Positions 1-7,602 of a stretch of 39,213 bases of DNA are shown in pieces. The position numbers and the translations under genes were made by a program. The stretch is from Chloroflexota bacterium (GTDB taxonomy: Bacteria; Chloroflexota; Anaerolineae; Anaerolineales; Villigracilaceae): positions 1 to 39,213 of the forward strand of contig JACRBI010000010.1 of the NCBI GenBank assembly GCA_016234495.1, written 5' to 3'. Position 1 is the first letter of the stretch; each line of letters opens with the position of its first letter. The notes below the pieces were generated by a model that searched no databases, had not been told where the DNA came from, and saw only the letters and a program-made list of their open reading frames with translations.

Positions 1-10
1 AATCTTTAAC

Positions 11-89
11 GCGAATTTGGCGAATGAAGCGAATAACGCGAATTTCTTTAAATTTTCGCAAAATTCGCTCAATTAGCGCAATTCGCGTT
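11..89. repeat. Inverted 9-mer word element (GCGAATnnn family)
   Basis: The left arm has the word GCGAAT at 11, 20, 29 and 38, exactly nine bases apart. The right arm has the complementary TTCGC/TTAGC core at 55, 64, 73 and 82, again nine apart. The two arms can pair as an imperfect hairpin. A second copy of the family lies at 2881-2945. The rest of the 214 bases before xpt holds a short hairpin (176-189) and a GGAG ribosome-binding site at 201, but no recognisable riboswitch. Confidence 0.8.
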
Positions 90-214
90 AAGGCTCTGCC
101 ACATATTTATAAAATACTCAAGCTACTTTGAGAAAGCCATATTCTCTGGCACGTTCTTCTTTCACGTTGTAAAATACAGAACAATCTGTCTAGTCATTAT
201 GGAGATAAAATAAA

Positions 215-787
215 ATGAAGGAACTGAAAGAACGTATTTTGCGCGACGGTCAAGTTTTGGGGAATGGGATTTTGAAAGTGGACAGTTTCATCAATCATCA
301 GGTGGACCCGGCATTAATGGATGCTTGCGGGCGGGAGTTTGCAAAACGATTCGCAAATGTCGGAGCGACGAAGATTCTCACTGCTGAAATTTCCGGCATC
401 GCCCCGGCGCTGACCACTGCATTCCATCTCGGCCTGCCGGTTGTGTATGCGCGCAAAACCAAGCCCATCACCATGCCCGATCAGGTCTATCTCACGCTCG
501 CGCCCTCCCACACAAAAGGACGCATGGTTGAGTTGATCGTCTCGCCGGAATATCTCGCCAACAATGAAAAGGTGCTCATCATCGACGACTTCCTCGCTTC
601 CGGCGCGACCATCCTTGGGCTGGTGCGCCTTGCTGAAGCCGCCGGCTCGCACATTGTCGGCATCGGCGCGTTGATCGAAAAGGATTTTGAAGGCGGGCGC
701 GAAGCGCTCAAACCTGTGGGCGTGCAAATTGAATCCCTCGCCTGCATCGCTTCCTTGGATGACAACAAGATCACGTTTGTGGACTGA
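215..787 (+). CDS. xpt: Xanthine phosphoribosyltransferase
   Basis: This enzyme converts xanthine and PRPP to XMP in cytosolic purine salvage. The 190-residue product matches the usual Xpt length of about 190-194. It resembles Bacillus Xpt along its whole length: an N-terminal LKVDSFINHQVDP stretch, then the type I PRTase PRPP-binding loop VLIIDDFLASGAT at about residues 121-133, then a C-terminal ESLACIASLD segment. The ATG is preceded by GGAG at 201-204, ten bases upstream. The HIT gene overlaps its end and guaA follows, so XMP made here can feed directly into GMP synthesis. Xpt is often under a purine riboswitch in Firmicutes, but no such aptamer is visible here. Confidence 0.95.
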   Translation: MKELKERILRDGQVLGNGILKVDSFINHQVDPALMDACGREFAKRFANVGATKILTAEISGIAPALTTAFHLGLPVVYARKTKPITMPDQVYLTLAPSHTKGRMVELIVSPEYLANNEKVLIIDDFLASGATILGLVRLAEAAGSHIVGIGALIEKDFEGGREALKPVGVQIESLACIASLDDNKITFVD

Positions 788-1142
788 CGTTATTAAGCGG
801 ATTTTCCAACACCCGCTCATTGTCCGCATCATCGGCTGGATCTTCGCCCACATGAGTTTCCTCATCCCAGTCGCGCGTCTGCGCGAGACCCCGAACCTGA
901 TTGCGTTTCAGCATCCTTCTCCCAGCTATAAGTTCCACGTGCTGATCGTGCCGAAGCGTGAAGTGCAGTCTCTCGCGCAGCTTGACCCGGTGGACACTGC
1001 CTTCCTGACCGACCTGTATTCCACAGTCCAAAGCCTGGTGGATGAATTCCATTTGCAGGCATATCGCCTGATTGTGAACGGCGGCGAGTATCAGGATTTT
1101 CCGCATTTGCATTTCCACCTTATTTCAGATGTTACAAGTTGA
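777..1142 (+). CDS. HIT (histidine triad) family protein
   Basis: A small nucleotide hydrolase or transferase of the HIT superfamily. The C-terminal HLHFHL segment is the histidine triad (HxHxHxx), preceded by the fold's conserved FHVLIVPKR and YRLIVNGG strands. The start is uncertain. An internal ATG at 852 gives a 96-residue protein, but the preceding residues (RIIGWIFAH) look like conserved family sequence. I therefore prefer the TTG at 777, which overlaps the end of xpt and suggests translational coupling. No clear ribosome-binding site is seen for either start. The stop codon (1140-1142) lies inside the octamer repeat at 1136-1211. The substrate cannot be told; its place between xpt and guaA hints at purine nucleotides. 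Confidence 0.85.
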   Translation: MWTDVIKRIFQHPLIVRIIGWIFAHMSFLIPVARLRETPNLIAFQHPSPSYKFHVLIVPKREVQSLAQLDPVDTAFLTDLYSTVQSLVDEFHLQAYRLIVNGGEYQDFPHLHFHLISDVTS

Positions 1143-1211
1143 AAGGTTTAAAAGTTTGAAGGTTGAAAGCCTGTCTTTAACCTTCAAACCTGTCAACCTG
1201 CCAACCTTCAA
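1136..1211. repeat. Inverted 8-mer word element (AGGTTGAA family)
   Basis: Four octamers run in register from 1136 (for example AAGTTGAA, AGGTTTAA), and four complementary octamers run from 1180 (ACCTTCAA, ACCTGTCA and so on). The ACC cores sit at 1180, 1188, 1196 and 1204. The arms can fold back on each other. The element overlaps the stop codon of the HIT gene and ends 15 bases before guaA. A single-arm relative is at 36297-36328. Confidence 0.85.
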
Positions 1212-1226
1212 CACAGGAATTAATAA

Positions 1227-2762
1227 ATGACAGAATCCATTGCCATTCTCGATTTCGGTTCGCAATACGCGCAGATCATTGCGCGGCGTGTGCGTGAAGC
1301 AAATGTCTATTGTGAGTTATTCCCGTGGGACTCACCGCAGGAAAAAATCCTCTCCATCAATCCCAAAGGATTCATCCTCTCCGGCGGACCCAAGTCTGTG
1401 TACGAGCAGAACGCGCCGTACATCCAAAAATTTATTTTAGAGTCAGGCTTACCCATTCTGGGAATTTGCTACGGGATGCAAGCCCTCACCCATGCCCTCG
1501 GCGGACAGGTTGATCCATCTGCAAACCGCGAATACGGCCAGGCGACTCTTGAGCCATTAATGCCGTCAATTCTGTCGGTGCTTTCAACGGTCTGGATGTC
1601 GCACGGCGACAAGGTTACAAAAATGCCCGAAGGATTTATCGCGCTGGCGAAATCGGGAAACAGTCCCTTCGCAGCGATGGGCGATATGCAGAGAAAATAT
1701 TTCGGTGTGCAATTTCATCCCGAAGTGCATCACACGCCGAATGGAATTGAACTGCTCAAACATTTTGCAATTGACATTTGCGGCGCAAAGCCCGAATGGA
1801 CTCCAGCCTCCATCATTGATGAAGCAGTGGCTCGCATCCAAAAACAGGTCGGAGGCGAGCGGGTGCTGGCAGCCGTCAGCGGCGGCGTGGATTCAACCGT
1901 CGCGGCGGCGCTGGTTCACAAGGCCATCGGCGACCAGCTTGTGACTGTCTTTGTGGATACGGGTTTGCTGCGCCACAAGGAAGGCGAGCAGGTTGCATCC
2001 GCTTTGCGCGGCGGACTCGGCGTGGAATTGATCACCGTGGAAGCCAGCGACGATTTCCTCGGCGCGTTGAAAGGCGTCACCGACCCGGAGCAAAAGCGCA
2101 AGATTGTCGGAGAGAAATTCATCCGCATTTTTGAGCGGGAGGCAAAGGAACTGGGTCAGCCGAAATTTTTGGTGCAGGGGACGATCTATCCCGATGTAGT
2201 TGAGTCTTCAGGGCCAGATCGCAGCAAGGCAGAAAAGATCAAGTCGCACCACAATGTGGGCGGGCTTCCCGAAGATATGCAGTTTGAACTGGTGGAGCCG
2301 CTGCGCTATTTGTTCAAGGATGAAGTGCGGCTGGTGGGCGAAGCGCTCGGGCTGAGTGAAAGCCTCGTTTGGCGGCAACCGTTCCCAGGTCCAGGCTTGA
2401 CCGTACGTTGTCTCGGGGAGTGTACGCCGGAGCGTGTGTCCCGCCTGCGGGCGGCAGATTTCATCTTGCAGGAGGAATTATCCAAAGCAGGAGTTTTGGG
2501 CAAGCATGGATCGGCTTCGCAGGCGTTCGTGGTTTTGCTTCCCGTGAAGTCGGTGGGCGTGATGGGCGACCAGCGCACGTATCAGGAGGCGGCCGCGATC
2601 CGCGTGGTGACGACTGAGGATTTTATGACCGCCGATTGGGCGCGCCTACCGCATGAACTTTTGGCGAAAGTATCCAGCCGCATCGTTAACGAAGTGGACG
2701 GAATAAATCGCGTAGTGTATGATGTGACGAGCAAACCGCCGGCGACGATTGAATGGGAGTGA
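1227..2762 (+). CDS. guaA: GMP synthase (glutamine-hydrolysing)
   Basis: This enzyme makes GMP from XMP, ATP and glutamine. The 511-residue product has the full two-domain layout. The N-terminal class I glutamine amidotransferase has its nucleophile Cys81 in GICYGMQ and the His163/Glu165 pair in HPEVHH. The ATP pyrophosphatase domain has the PP-loop SGGVDS at 217-222. The C-terminal dimerisation domain ends in the conserved DVTSKPPATIEWE. The ATG follows AGGAA about nine bases upstream. Together with xpt it forms a xanthine to GMP route. A heptamer repeat begins at the first base after its stop codon. Confidence 0.98.
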   Translation: MTESIAILDFGSQYAQIIARRVREANVYCELFPWDSPQEKILSINPKGFILSGGPKSVYEQNAPYIQKFILESGLPILGICYGMQALTHALGGQVDPSANREYGQATLEPLMPSILSVLSTVWMSHGDKVTKMPEGFIALAKSGNSPFAAMGDMQRKYFGVQFHPEVHHTPNGIELLKHFAIDICGAKPEWTPASIIDEAVARIQKQVGGERVLAAVSGGVDSTVAAALVHKAIGDQLVTVFVDTGLLRHKEGEQVASALRGGLGVELITVEASDDFLGALKGVTDPEQKRKIVGEKFIRIFEREAKELGQPKFLVQGTIYPDVVESSGPDRSKAEKIKSHHNVGGLPEDMQFELVEPLRYLFKDEVRLVGEALGLSESLVWRQPFPGPGLTVRCLGECTPERVSRLRAADFILQEELSKAGVLGKHGSASQAFVVLLPVKSVGVMGDQRTYQEAAAIRVVTTEDFMTADWARLPHELLAKVSSRIVNEVDGINRVVYDVTSKPPATIEWE

Positions 2763-2790
2763 GACGATTTTCGATTGACGATTGGTGGTT
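2763..2790 (+). repeat. Single-arm heptamer array after guaA
   Basis: Four heptamers in register begin directly after the guaA TGA: GACGATT at 2763, TTCGATT at 2770, GACGATT at 2777 and GGTGGTT at 2784. They share words with the GAC-type elements at 33565 and 35561. No matching right arm is seen. The 345-base gap from here to 3107 also holds the 9-mer element at 2881-2945 and a small hairpin (3044-3060), and no credible gene. Confidence 0.65.
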
Positions 2791-2880
2791 GAGCAGGCAA
2801 GCCTCTTCCCGCCGTACACTTACTTTCACCCTCAGTGCTGGCTTTTGACTACTCGAGCTTAGAGTTCCAAAACCATAGCC

Positions 2881-2945
2881 GCGAATTGCGCGGATTTTCG
2901 CTAACTTTTTCGTAAAATTCGGCGTGAATTAGCGCAATTCGCGGC
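2881..2945. repeat. Inverted GCGAATT-type element, second copy
   Basis: The ends are near-perfect inverted copies: GCCGCGAATTGCGC at the left (from 2879) and its complement at the right (to about 2945). Words of about nine bases based on GCGAATT or GCGGATT lie between, less regular than in the copy at 11-89. It is wholly intergenic, between guaA and the 3108 operon. Confidence 0.7.
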
Positions 2946-3107
2946 AAAGTAAATCGCTCTTTCAAACTCGCTACATGAACACTAAACTTAAATGACTACT
3001 CCCCGCGACCTATTTAAAAAATCAGCGTAGAGTAGTGAGGACACCTGCACTGCGCGCAGGCGCAAGTGTTGGCAGAATTCTTTTTGTTTTTGGATTAAGG
3101 AGACGTT

Positions 3108-4046
3108 ATGAATAATTTCAACTTTGGTGAAGTGCTCGCCCGCGCATGGCAGATAATTTGGAAGCATAAAGTTCTGTGGGTCTTTGGCGTCTTTGCCAGT
3201 TTTGCGCGCGGAGGCGGGGGCGGTTCCAGCGGCGGGAGTAACTCCGGGTATCAAACTGGTTCAGGAGATTCTCCCTTCTCAACAGATCAACTCGAACGGG
3301 GCATGAATCAGTTCGGGCATTTTCTCGAAAACAACCTGTGGATCATCATTGCGGTTGTTGTCCTGCTTTTCCTGCTGTCTTTTGTGTTCTTTATGCTCGG
3401 CATGATGGGCAGGATCGGGATTATCAAAGGCGTCGCCAGGGCTGAAAAAGGCGCTGAAAAATTAGCCTTTGGCGAAATCTGGTCTGAGAGTATGCCTTTC
3501 TTCTGGCGCATCTTCGGGTTGAATTTTCTGATCGGCCTCGCTTTTTTTGCGATTCTCTTTCCCCTTGTTTTATTTGGAGTTTTCACGGCTGGCATCGGCT
3601 TTTTGTGCATCCTTCCGCTTCTGTGCATTTTGATTCCACTCAGTTGGGTGTTCATGGTCATCATTGAGCAGGCGCAAGCCGCGATTGTCCTCGAAGACCT
3701 CGGCATGATGGACGGCTTCAAACGCGGATGGGAGATCGTCAAAGCCAACGCAGGGCCAATGATCGTTATGGCGCTCATCCTTGGTATCGGCGGAGCAGTT
3801 ATCGGTGTGATCATCGCCCTGCCCATCATCCTTGCCGCTGTCCCGCTTATCATTGGCGCGAACAGGCTGAACGAAACACTTACGCCCGTTTACATCGCAG
3901 CGGCCTGCTGTGCAGCATACTTCCCAATATTGCTTTTTCTGAACGGCATCCTGACCGCTTACATTCAATCCGCTTGGGCGCTGACCTACTTGAGACTGAC
4001 CCAGCAAAAAGAGGAGGCTCCTGTTATCATTGGGGCAAATGCGTAA
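3108..4046 (+). CDS. Polytopic membrane protein, first gene of the vWA-FHA/PP2C operon
   Basis: A 312-residue integral membrane protein of unrecognised function. Hydrophobic segments lie near residues 24-37, 76-100, 135-187, 215-250 and 263-288, suggesting about six helices. After the first segment comes a low-complexity Gly/Ser-rich stretch (about 35-55). The soluble stretch QAQAAIVLEDLGMMDGFKRG between membrane segments resembles the DUF975/DUF4013 type of bacterial membrane proteins, but I cannot assign it firmly. A good AAGGAG site (3097-3102) precedes the ATG. Its last codons overlap the start of the vWA-FHA gene, so the two are probably translated together. It may be the membrane partner of that protein. 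Confidence 0.85.
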   Translation: MNNFNFGEVLARAWQIIWKHKVLWVFGVFASFARGGGGGSSGGSNSGYQTGSGDSPFSTDQLERGMNQFGHFLENNLWIIIAVVVLLFLLSFVFFMLGMMGRIGIIKGVARAEKGAEKLAFGEIWSESMPFFWRIFGLNFLIGLAFFAILFPLVLFGVFTAGIGFLCILPLLCILIPLSWVFMVIIEQAQAAIVLEDLGMMDGFKRGWEIVKANAGPMIVMALILGIGGAVIGVIIALPIILAAVPLIIGANRLNETLTPVYIAAACCAAYFPILLFLNGILTAYIQSAWALTYLRLTQQKEEAPVIIGANA

Positions 4047-5964
4047 GTCCCTCCTCCTGTTTCTCAGCCTGAGCCTGCTCCTCGGCGCAGCCCCCAACGT
4101 ATCCGCCCAGCAAAACTCTGCCACAGCGGATCTCTACCCAGCGGATATTTCCGCCTTCCCGGCAGTTTCCGCGCTTTTGGATGTTTTCGACTCTCAAAAC
4201 TTTTTCGCCTCGGGACTCAAACCCGGGGCTGTTTCTGTCATCGAAGACGGCGCCCAACTCCCGGTCGACTCGCTGACCGAAATGGCTGTCCCCTTGCAGC
4301 TTGTAATCGCCGTCAATCAGGGCGCAGCCTTGGATGCGCGCAACACGAACGGCATCTCGCGCTTTCAGCGTGTTTCGCAGGTGCTGGCGCAATGGGCTCA
4401 AAGCCGCCCCGCCGACCTGCCCGACGATTTCAGCCTTGTCAGTCAGGCGGGAGCGGTTATCACCCACGCCGCCGCCGCCGATTTTGTCGTGGGCTTGAAC
4501 GGCTTTCAGCCGGATTTCCGCGCATCGGTGCCGAACTTGCAATCGCTTGCCTCCGCCGTAGATACCGTCAGCGCGCAAACACCGCAAATGGGCATGAAGC
4601 GCGCCATCCTGTTCATCACCCCGCAAATGGATGATCCCAACCTCGCCGCCACGCTCGCGCCTTTTGCCCAACGGGCGGTTGAAAACAACATCCGCATCTT
4701 CATCTGGTATGTGGATGCAAACACGACCTTCGCCACGACCAGCGCGGCGGCTTTCAACAACATCGCCATCCAGACCGGCGGGACGATGTTCCAGTATTCG
4801 GGCGAGGAAAGATTCCCCGACCCGGAAGCCTACTTCTCGCCCCTGCGCCGAATTTACAAACTGACGTACACATCGCGGCTGAGAACAGCCGGCGAGCATA
4901 CCATCAGCGCACAGGTGAACCTGGCCTCCGGCACGGCAATTTCCGCTGACCAGAAATTCAGCGTGGATATTCAACCGCCCAACCCCATCACTGTTACACC
5001 GTCATCGCAGATTACGAGGCAGTCCCCGGCCGACGACCCGTTCAACACTGAAAATCTCCTGCCAGCCGCGCAGGAACTTGAGATCATCATCGAATTCCCC
5101 GATGGGCATGTCCGCGCGTTGACACGAACGACCCTTTATATTGACGGTCAGATCGCGGATGAAAACACGGTTGAGCCATTCAACAAATTTAACTGGGATC
5201 TTTCAGCCTACGCCGAGAGCGGCGAACATCAGGTTGTGGTTGAGGCAGTGGATATATTAGGCTTGAGCAAAACAAGCATGGCGGTGCCGGTGGTTGTGAC
5301 GGTCGTCAAGCCGCCGAGCGGGCCTGCGGCTTTTCTAGCCAGATACCGCACGCCGATCACCTTCGGCGCAATTATTTTGGCCGGGCTGGTGCTCTTCTTG
5401 ATTCTGCTCAGCGGACGCTTGCGAATACCGACCATGCGCGCCGCACAAGCCGCACGCCGCGCCGAGGCGGATCCGCTGACTCAAAGTGTGGCGGCTGGGA
5501 TGGAAGTGCCTGCGCCGATTGCCCCTGTGGCTGCGGGAAAAAGCAAAAAGCGAAGCACACCCCCAAAGAAAGCAGTGGCAGGCACAAGGTCTAAAAAAGA
5601 TTCGCAGGCCGCATCCTTCATCCGCATTAATGCAGAGGGTCAGGCTGTTGCTGTGGCTCCGATCCCCGTGATTGAGCAGGAGATGGTGTTCGGCACCGAC
5701 CCTGTGCAATGCAGCCACATCCTCGACGACCCATCCATTTCATCTGTGCATGCTCGGCTGCGACAGACCGATGACGGCGGCTTTTTACTGCTGGACAATA
5801 ACTCGATCGGCGGCACCTGGGTGAATTTCGAGCCGATTTCGCGCGAAGGCCATCGGCTGGCGCATGGGGATATGGTACACTTCGGCCAATTAATTTTTCG
5901 ATTCACTGTAGCCGTGCCGCCCGTTGTTTCAGACCCAAAGATCACAGTTTCCGTTGAAGAATGA
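4039..5964 (+). CDS. Secreted or anchored vWA domain protein with C-terminal FHA domain
   Basis: A protein of about 641 residues in four parts. A Sec signal peptide (RKSLLLFLSLSLLLGAAPNVSA) comes first. A vWA-like domain follows (about residues 85-255). Then come beta-sandwich segments (about 270-420) and one transmembrane helix (about 437-458). After a basic linker there is an FHA domain (about 548-628) with the phosphothreonine-binding signature SSVHARL and NSIGGTWVN. The vWA metal site looks degenerate: the usual DxSxS reads VNQGA (in VIAVNQGAALD). The ATG at 4039 puts the basic residues directly before the hydrophobic core. A TTG at 4030 is an alternative, better spaced from GAGGAGG at 4011-4017. 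The stop overlaps the PP2C start by ATGA. The FHA domain should lie in the cytoplasm and read phosphothreonine signals reset by the downstream phosphatase. Confidence 0.88.
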   Translation: MRKSLLLFLSLSLLLGAAPNVSAQQNSATADLYPADISAFPAVSALLDVFDSQNFFASGLKPGAVSVIEDGAQLPVDSLTEMAVPLQLVIAVNQGAALDARNTNGISRFQRVSQVLAQWAQSRPADLPDDFSLVSQAGAVITHAAAADFVVGLNGFQPDFRASVPNLQSLASAVDTVSAQTPQMGMKRAILFITPQMDDPNLAATLAPFAQRAVENNIRIFIWYVDANTTFATTSAAAFNNIAIQTGGTMFQYSGEERFPDPEAYFSPLRRIYKLTYTSRLRTAGEHTISAQVNLASGTAISADQKFSVDIQPPNPITVTPSSQITRQSPADDPFNTENLLPAAQELEIIIEFPDGHVRALTRTTLYIDGQIADENTVEPFNKFNWDLSAYAESGEHQVVVEAVDILGLSKTSMAVPVVVTVVKPPSGPAAFLARYRTPITFGAIILAGLVLFLILLSGRLRIPTMRAAQAARRAEADPLTQSVAAGMEVPAPIAPVAAGKSKKRSTPPKKAVAGTRSKKDSQAASFIRINAEGQAVAVAPIPVIEQEMVFGTDPVQCSHILDDPSISSVHARLRQTDDGGFLLLDNNSIGGTWVNFEPISREGHRLAHGDMVHFGQLIFRFTVAVPPVVSDPKITVSVEE

Positions 5965-6827
5965 TTCGCTCCACACTCGCCCATCTTCATGTTGCCGCGC
6001 TCAGCCATGCCGGGATGTCCGGCAAGAACAATGAAGACCGCTATGCGGTGTCTTCGTTCCAGTTGAGCAGGGAGGATGCACGCCCTTCGCTTTTTGCGAT
6101 CGTGGCAGATGGGATCGGCGGTCATCGCGCCGGTGAAGTGGCCGCAGAACTCGGAGTCAATTACATCACGATGGGGGTCGGGGAAAGTAACGCAAAGAAA
6201 CCAGTCAAGATACTTGAGAATGCGATCCACGATGCAAGCCAGGCTATTTCTTCGCACTCGGCTGGCAAGGATGAAGAAGAAGGAATGGGCGCGACTTGCG
6301 CCTGTGCCTGGATCATCGAGAACAGGTTATATACCGCGCATGTCGGGGATTCGCGCATCTACCTATTGCGCGGACGGCAGATCCAGCGTCTGACGATTGA
6401 CCATACCTGGGTGCAGGAAGCCTACGAGAAGGGCATCATCACCGCCGAGCAAATGCGCGACCATCCCAATGTGCATGTCATCCGCCGTTATCTGGGAGGC
6501 ATCAAAACACCTGATGTGGATTTTCGTTTGCGGATTGATGACGAGGAAACAGATGAAGAGTCTGAAGGCAATCAGGGATTTCATCTTCAGCCCGGCGATA
6601 CGGTTCTTGTCTGCACCGATGGCTTGACCGACCTGGTTTGGGACGATGAGATTCTTAAAATCGTGCGCTCGAAGAAAGATATAAAGCTGGCGGCGGAAGC
6701 GCTCATTAACCTCGCCAATGACCGCGGCGGCCACGACAATATTACGGTTGTGATCATGTCCATGCCGCGGCTGGAGGAAACTGCGAATAAGAAACCCGGC
6801 TTTCTGGGTTGGTTGTTGGGGGAATAA
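5961..6827 (+). CDS. PP2C-family serine/threonine protein phosphatase
   Basis: A 288-residue PPM/PP2C phosphatase that removes phosphate from Ser/Thr in proteins. Conserved motifs are in order: NNEDR (Asp26), ADGIGGH (Asp50, metal ligand), GMGATC, AHVGDSRIYLLR, LVCTDGLTD and GGHDNITVVI. There is no membrane segment, so it is cytosolic. It is coupled to the upstream FHA protein through an ATGA overlap, and a strong terminator follows at 6841-6875. Families of this type usually counter a PknB-type kinase, and none is visible in the window. An FHA-domain protein beside a PP2C fits a phosphothreonine signalling module. Confidence 0.95.
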   Translation: MIRSTLAHLHVAALSHAGMSGKNNEDRYAVSSFQLSREDARPSLFAIVADGIGGHRAGEVAAELGVNYITMGVGESNAKKPVKILENAIHDASQAISSHSAGKDEEEGMGATCACAWIIENRLYTAHVGDSRIYLLRGRQIQRLTIDHTWVQEAYEKGIITAEQMRDHPNVHVIRRYLGGIKTPDVDFRLRIDDEETDEESEGNQGFHLQPGDTVLVCTDGLTDLVWDDEILKIVRSKKDIKLAAEALINLANDRGGHDNITVVIMSMPRLEETANKKPGFLGWLLGE

Positions 6828-6840
6828 AGATTTGAAATTT

Positions 6841-6875
6841 GTAGAGGCGCGATATATCGCGCCTCTACTTTTTTT
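6841..6875. terminator. Strong palindromic terminator
   Basis: A perfect 14+14 base palindrome (6841-6868) beginning GTAGAGGCGCG is followed by seven T residues (6869-6875). It ends the 3108-6827 operon and lies 21 bases beyond the stop of the minus-strand plsY gene, so it may serve both. Its arm resembles the hairpin inside plsY (7251-7273). Confidence 0.9.
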
Positions 6876-6889
6876 GCTTGATCAGAATC

Positions 6890-7501
6890 TCAGCCCGAAG
6901 TTTTCTCGCGGTCCAGCCACAGTTCACGGTATTTGCGATTCCAATCAATCAAAAAACGGACTGCGATCACAAGCCCCGCGCCGAGCGCCACCCAAAATGC
7001 AACGTCGCGGATGTTGAAGAGCCATAAAGCTGGGGCGATGAGAATGCCGGTGAAAACACTTGCGCGCGCTGAATGGTGGATCACCAATGTCAAAAAGATA
7101 AGGATGGCAAGTGAAATCAAAAACGCCAGCGGATTCACCGCGAGGAAACTTCCGCCCGCAGTCGCCAGCCCCATTCCGCCGCGGAAGTTTGCAAACAAAG
7201 GCCAGCAGTGACCGATGACCGCACACGCGGCTGTCAGTGGAACAATAAACGGCGGGATGGTATCCCGCCCTACAGACAACGCAAGATAGGTTGGAATAAA
7301 TCCCTTGGCTACATCCAAAATGAAGACCAGCGCGCCCCAGCCAAACCCAGCCTGACGGATGGTGTTGGTTGTCGTGGCGTGACCTGAGCCGGCGTCGCGC
7401 ACATCCACGCCTTTGACGAAGCGCGTGACCCAGATTGAAAAGGGGAGCGAGCCGAAGAGGTAACCGAGGAGGGGAAAGAAGAAAGATGAAAGAATTGACA
7501 T
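6890..7501 (-). CDS. plsY: PlsY-like glycerol-3-phosphate acyltransferase
   Basis: An integral membrane acyltransferase that would transfer an acyl group from acyl-phosphate to glycerol-3-phosphate, the first step of phospholipid synthesis. The 203-residue product has the family's GSLPFSIW entry, the GSGHATTTNTIR loop (canonical GSGNxGATN) and the FRGGMGLATAGG motif between hydrophobic helices. The N of GSGN is His here and the Gly is Thr, so it is a divergent member. I chose the ATG at 7501 (MSILSSF) because an upstream ATG at 7561 would translate the 9-mer repeat. Residues 77-84 are encoded by a hairpin repeat. Confidence 0.85.
   Translation of the reverse strand: MSILSSFFFPLLGYLFGSLPFSIWVTRFVKGVDVRDAGSGHATTTNTIRQAGFGWGALVFILDVAKGFIPTYLALSVGRDTIPPFIVPLTAACAVIGHCWPLFANFRGGMGLATAGGSFLAVNPLAFLISLAILIFLTLVIHHSARASVFTGILIAPALWLFNIRDVAFWVALGAGLVIAVRFLIDWNRKYRELWLDREKTSG
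7251..7273. repeat. Hairpin repeat inside plsY
   Basis: GGCGGGAT (7251-7258) pairs perfectly with ATCCCGCC (7262-7269) across a three-base loop, and is followed by CTAC. Read on the minus strand it begins GTAGGGCGGGAT, very like the intergenic palindrome at 6841 that begins GTAGAGGCGCGAT. It encodes VGRDTIPP in the plsY reading frame, in a loop between membrane helices. Confidence 0.6.
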
Positions 7502-7527
7502 TTGTTCACCAGTGGAATGCGTGGCTA

Positions 7528-7594
7528 CCGCAAAGCCCGCAAAGGGCGCGAAGCAGCCCATTTTCTTTCTTTGCGTTCTTGGCGTTCTTCGCGG
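7528..7594. repeat. Inverted 9-mer word element (CCGCnAAGn family)
   Basis: The left arm has three nonamers in register (CCGCAAAGC at 7528, CCGCAAAGG at 7537, GCGCGAAGC at 7546). The right arm has three complementary ones (TCTTTGCGT at 7568, TCTTGGCGT at 7577, TCTTCGCGG at 7586). It fills the gap between the plsY start and the 3' end of the DUF2867 gene, stopping eight bases from that stop codon. Confidence 0.85.
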
Positions 7595-7602
7595 TTCAAA
7601 AA

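Noticed and set aside
96-214. Purine riboswitch upstream of xpt
   Set aside because: Neither the conserved loop sequences nor a fitting P1 stem of the purine aptamer can be found.
4027-4974. Long minus-strand open frame antisense to the vWA-FHA gene
   Set aside because: It lies fully opposite a well-supported gene, shows no recognisable domain, and is expected by chance in GC-rich DNA.
7502-7561. Longer N-terminus for plsY
   Set aside because: The added residues are encoded by the 9-mer repeat and bury the first membrane helix.
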